From Phycisphaerales bacterium UBA2402 (lineage in GTDB: Bacteria; Planctomycetota; Phycisphaerae; Phycisphaerales; UBA1924), in NCBI GenBank assembly GCA_002343715.1, contig DDSA01000247.1, positions 7,341 through 16,870 on the forward strand: a stretch of DNA of 9,530 bases, written 5' to 3'. How positions within the stretch are numbered: the first letter of the stretch is position 1; every line of letters starts with the position of its first letter. This document shows, piece by piece, positions 7,863 to 9,530 of the stretch. The notes beneath the pieces are model-generated. The model was not told the DNA's origin. It did no database searches and saw nothing but the letters and a program-made list of their open reading frames with translations. A program made the position numbers and the translations under genes.

Positions 7863-8845
7863 GCGTCACCCCCGCTCTGGGCGCTGGTGCGGGCGGGCTG
7901 GTCGTCGTCGTGCTCGGCGCGGAGGGCGGCGGCATCACCGCCGACCAGGCCGATGAAGATCTCCTCGAGGTTGGCGCGTTTGAGTTCCATGCGGCGGAGG
8001 GGCATGAGGCGGGCGGCTTCCTGCATGATGTCGGCGACATCGGCGCCGTCGGCGAGGCTGAGTTCGATCCCGCTGGCGGCGGGGCGGGCGGCGGCGATGC
8101 CGCGGAGCGAAGACCAGGGGCGGTCATCGCGTGCGCGATCTGGGGCGAGTGGCTCGACGAGGATGGTGCGGGGGTCGTGCCGACGCCAGACTTCGGCCAT
8201 GGGCATGTCGAGGACCTTTCTCCCGCGGTGGATCATGAAGAGGTGGGTGCAGAGTTGCTCGGCCTCGAACATCGCGTGGGTGGAGAAGATGATGGTGCGG
8301 CCCGCGGCGCGCTGCTCCTCGATCAGTTGCCGCAGGAGGCGGCGGTTGACGGGGTCGAGGCCGCTGAAGGGTTCATCGAGGATGATGAGGTCCGGCTCGT
8401 GGAGGACGGCGGCGATGAACTGGACCTTCTGCTGCATGCCCTTGCTGAGTTCCTCGCACTTTTTTCGATAGACCTCGGCGAGGCCCACGCGGGCGAGGAA
8501 CTCACGGACCTTGCGGTCGAGGCCGGCGCCGTCAAGCCCCTTGAGGCGGCCCATGAAGTTGAGGAAGGCCCCGACCTTCATCTTGCGGTAGACGCCCCGC
8601 TCCTCGGGGAGGTAGCCGATGCGGTCCTTGCTCTCGACGGCGGAATCCTTGCCCAGGACGTGGACGCGCCCCGAATCCGGGAAGATGATCGACATGATCA
8701 TCCGGATGGTGGTGGTTTTGCCCGCGCCGTTGGGCCCGATGAAGCCGTAGACGCTGCCGGTGGGGATGGCCAGGTCGAGCCGGTCCACGGCGAGCTTGGA
8801 GCCGAACGTCTTGGTGACGAGGTTGAGTTCGATGGCGGGGGTCAC
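7859..8845 (-). CDS. ABC transporter ATP-binding protein, NatA-like
   Basis: The 328-residue ATPase drives the permease encoded next to it. Walker A is GPNGAGKTT (37-45), the signature is LSKGMQQKVQ (133-142), Walker B is LIILDEPFSGLD (153-164) and the switch histidine is H190. Around 76-90 the protein reads IGYLPEERGVYRKMK: as in other NatA-type proteins, the usual Q-loop glutamine is replaced by Glu. After residue 225 a C-terminal domain of about 100 residues, common in NatA-like proteins, ends in an acidic, low-complexity tail. The start is GTG at 8843-8845; an in-frame TAA two codons upstream rules out a longer protein. No Shine-Dalgarno is visible, so a short or leaderless message is possible. 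It overlaps the permease gene by 4 bp as the first gene of the operon. Confidence 0.93.
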   Translation of the reverse strand: MTPAIELNLVTKTFGSKLAVDRLDLAIPTGSVYGFIGPNGAGKTTTIRMIMSIIFPDSGRVHVLGKDSAVESKDRIGYLPEERGVYRKMKVGAFLNFMGRLKGLDGAGLDRKVREFLARVGLAEVYRKKCEELSKGMQQKVQFIAAVLHEPDLIILDEPFSGLDPVNRRLLRQLIEEQRAAGRTIIFSTHAMFEAEQLCTHLFMIHRGRKVLDMPMAEVWRRHDPRTILVEPLAPDRARDDRPWSSLRGIAAARPAASGIELSLADGADVADIMQEAARLMPLRRMELKRANLEEIFIGLVGGDAAALRAEHDDDQPARTSAQSGGDA

Positions 8846-8928
8846 GGTTTATTCGGCGTTCGTTGGATGAGGGAGCGAGAAGATCGGTGTGTCGTGTTGG
8901 GAGTGAAACGTAGGTGAGGAGGCGGAGG

Positions 8929-9030
8929 ATGACTGGCGCGCATACGGCTCGATTCCGGTCGGCCCGCAGCCGCCGGCCGAGGTGGTACGGTGTAGGCATA
9001 AGAGTCTTTCAGTTTGGAGTTCGGGTGTGA
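8929..9030 (+). CDS. Possible 33-residue Arg-rich small protein
   Basis: An ATG at 8929 has a perfect AGGAGG Shine-Dalgarno at 8917-8922 with a 6-nt spacer, and the frame runs 33 codons to TGA at 9028-9030. The peptide starts MTGAHTARFRSARSRRPRW and contains eight arginines, with a more hydrophobic second half. I recognise no family. For: the ribosome site is the best in this stretch. Against: AGG and GGAGG words are common in such GC-rich DNA, Arg-rich peptides are the default product of GC-rich non-coding DNA, and length is at the chance level. It could also be a leader peptide or spurious. Confidence 0.2.
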   Translation: MTGAHTARFRSARSRRPRWYGVGIRVFQFGVRV

Positions 9031-9190
9031 AGCCGGGGTGCCGTGTTTCCGGACGGACTCGGCGCGAACCATGTTCCGCCCGAGCGGGTGATGTCTCCAC
9101 CCGGATGATCGCGGTTCGAGCGGGTGAAACACAAGTCCGGGACCGGAAGCGCCGATGGCATATCCGTTCCTGTCTGCAACTCCCATCGTT

Positions 9191-9197
9191 GAGGGGG
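9191..9197 (+). promoter_or_regulatory. Candidate Shine-Dalgarno of the HDOD gene
   Basis: GAGGGGG ends 9 nt before the ATG at 9207, which supports that start although the spacing is slightly long. Confidence 0.5.
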
Positions 9198-9206
9198 CTA
9201 TTCCCA

Positions 9207-9530
9207 ATGAGCGCGGCCACAACGACAAACCCGATCCCGACCCAGGCGCCCACCGGGCGCGAGGCGGTGGTCGCCGCGGCGATCCGCGAGATCAGCCACA
9301 TCGCCACGCTCCCCGAGATCACGATGAAGATCGTGGAACTCGTGGAAAGCCCCAAGAGCACAGCGCAGGACCTGAACAAGGTCATCTCGACGGACCCCGC
9401 GCTGTGCGCCCGCATCCTGAAGGTCGTGAACTCCTCGTTCTACGGCCTGCCGGGGCAGATCGCCAGCATCAACCGCGCGATCGTCATGCTGGGCCTCAAC
9501 GCGGTGAAGAACATCGCCATCGCCGCGAGC
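9207..9530 (+). CDS. HDOD-domain protein, 5' part only
   Basis: The frame is open from ATG 9207 to the window end, 108 codons, so the 3' part is missing. After an 18-residue Thr/Pro-rich start the sequence shows the HDOD N-terminus: AAIREISHIATLPEITMKIVELVE, then DLNKVISTDPALCARILKVVN, NSSFYGLPGQIASINRAI and VMLGLNAVKNIAIAAS (each read directly from the DNA). HDOD domains are catalytically dead relatives of HD hydrolases, found in signalling proteins linked to two-component, c-di-GMP and motility control. Any partner domain, such as a receiver, GGDEF or EAL, would have to lie beyond the window. The gene is divergent from the ABC operon. Confidence 0.9.
   Translation, partial: MSAATTTNPIPTQAPTGREAVVAAAIREISHIATLPEITMKIVELVESPKSTAQDLNKVISTDPALCARILKVVNSSFYGLPGQIASINRAIVMLGLNAVKNIAIAAS

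Larger units (their letters stand above)
8846..9206. other. Divergent intergenic region between ABC exporter and HDOD gene
   Basis: These 361 bp lie between divergent genes, so both promoters should be here. I see no convincing -35/-10 pair. Visible features are a possible short ORF (8929-9030), an 11-bp direct repeat CGAGCGGGTGA (9081-9091 and 9117-9127), and a 6-bp hairpin CGGGTG/CACCCG (9085-9090 with 9098-9103) overlapping the first repeat. I compared the region from memory with c-di-GMP (GEMM) and cobalamin riboswitch cores and found no match. Confidence 0.5.

Noticed and set aside
6316..8127. 603-codon ORF on the minus strand
   Set aside because: Alternate-frame shadow of the ABC permease and ATPase genes; Arg/Pro/His-rich and without domains.
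6390..8471. 693-codon ORF on the + strand spanning the ABC genes
   Set aside because: Antisense to two well-supported genes. Its Gly/Asp/His/Glu-rich sequence is what antisense frames of GC-rich genes give.
9031..9206. c-di-GMP or cobalamin riboswitch before the HDOD gene
   Set aside because: The conserved core words of these riboswitches were not found; only small generic stems are present.

Overview
The window is GC-rich bacterial DNA. The best taxonomic clue is the secreted protein at 2206-3807. It ends in a two-repeat dockerin followed by Gly-Cys-Thr, a 'GC-type dockerin' architecture that I associate with Planctomycetota, mainly Phycisphaerae. The futalosine-pathway gene mqnC fits this. 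The assignment is inference.

Layout. 1-354: right-hand end of a CRISPR array, cut by the window edge, with 36-bp repeats and 30-31-bp spacers. Size and repeat shape look type II-C, but no cas gene or tracrRNA is visible here. 355-548: non-coding spacer, AT-rich at first, then with a G-rich run and small dyads. 549-2072 (-): CPA1 K+/H+ antiporter with a TrkA-C-like tail. 2206-3807 (-): exported Fn3/Ig-like/dockerin protein. 3808-4062: divergent promoter region. 4063-5505 (+): mqnC, menaquinone biosynthesis. 5516-6391 (-): class II glutamine amidotransferase, converging on mqnC with a 10-bp gap. 6468-7862 and 7859-8845 (-): permease and ATPase of a NatAB-like ABC-2 exporter; the genes overlap by 4 bp, ATPase first. 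8846-9206: non-coding stretch holding a possible 33-codon ORF. 9207-9530 (+): 5' end of an HDOD-domain gene that runs off the window.

How the genes relate. Only the ABC pair is a clear operon; the amidotransferase lies 76 bp downstream and may be co-transcribed. The rest looks like unlinked housekeeping and envelope functions: ion homeostasis, surface protein, quinone synthesis, export and signalling. The accessory element is the CRISPR array. Its most unusual property is that its spacers are not independent: spacers 3 and 5 differ at only two bases, both synonymous in one shared open frame, and spacers 1 and 2 match at 21 of 30 positions. The large ORFs antisense to the antiporter, mqnC and the ABC genes are judged to be shadows of high-GC coding sequence.
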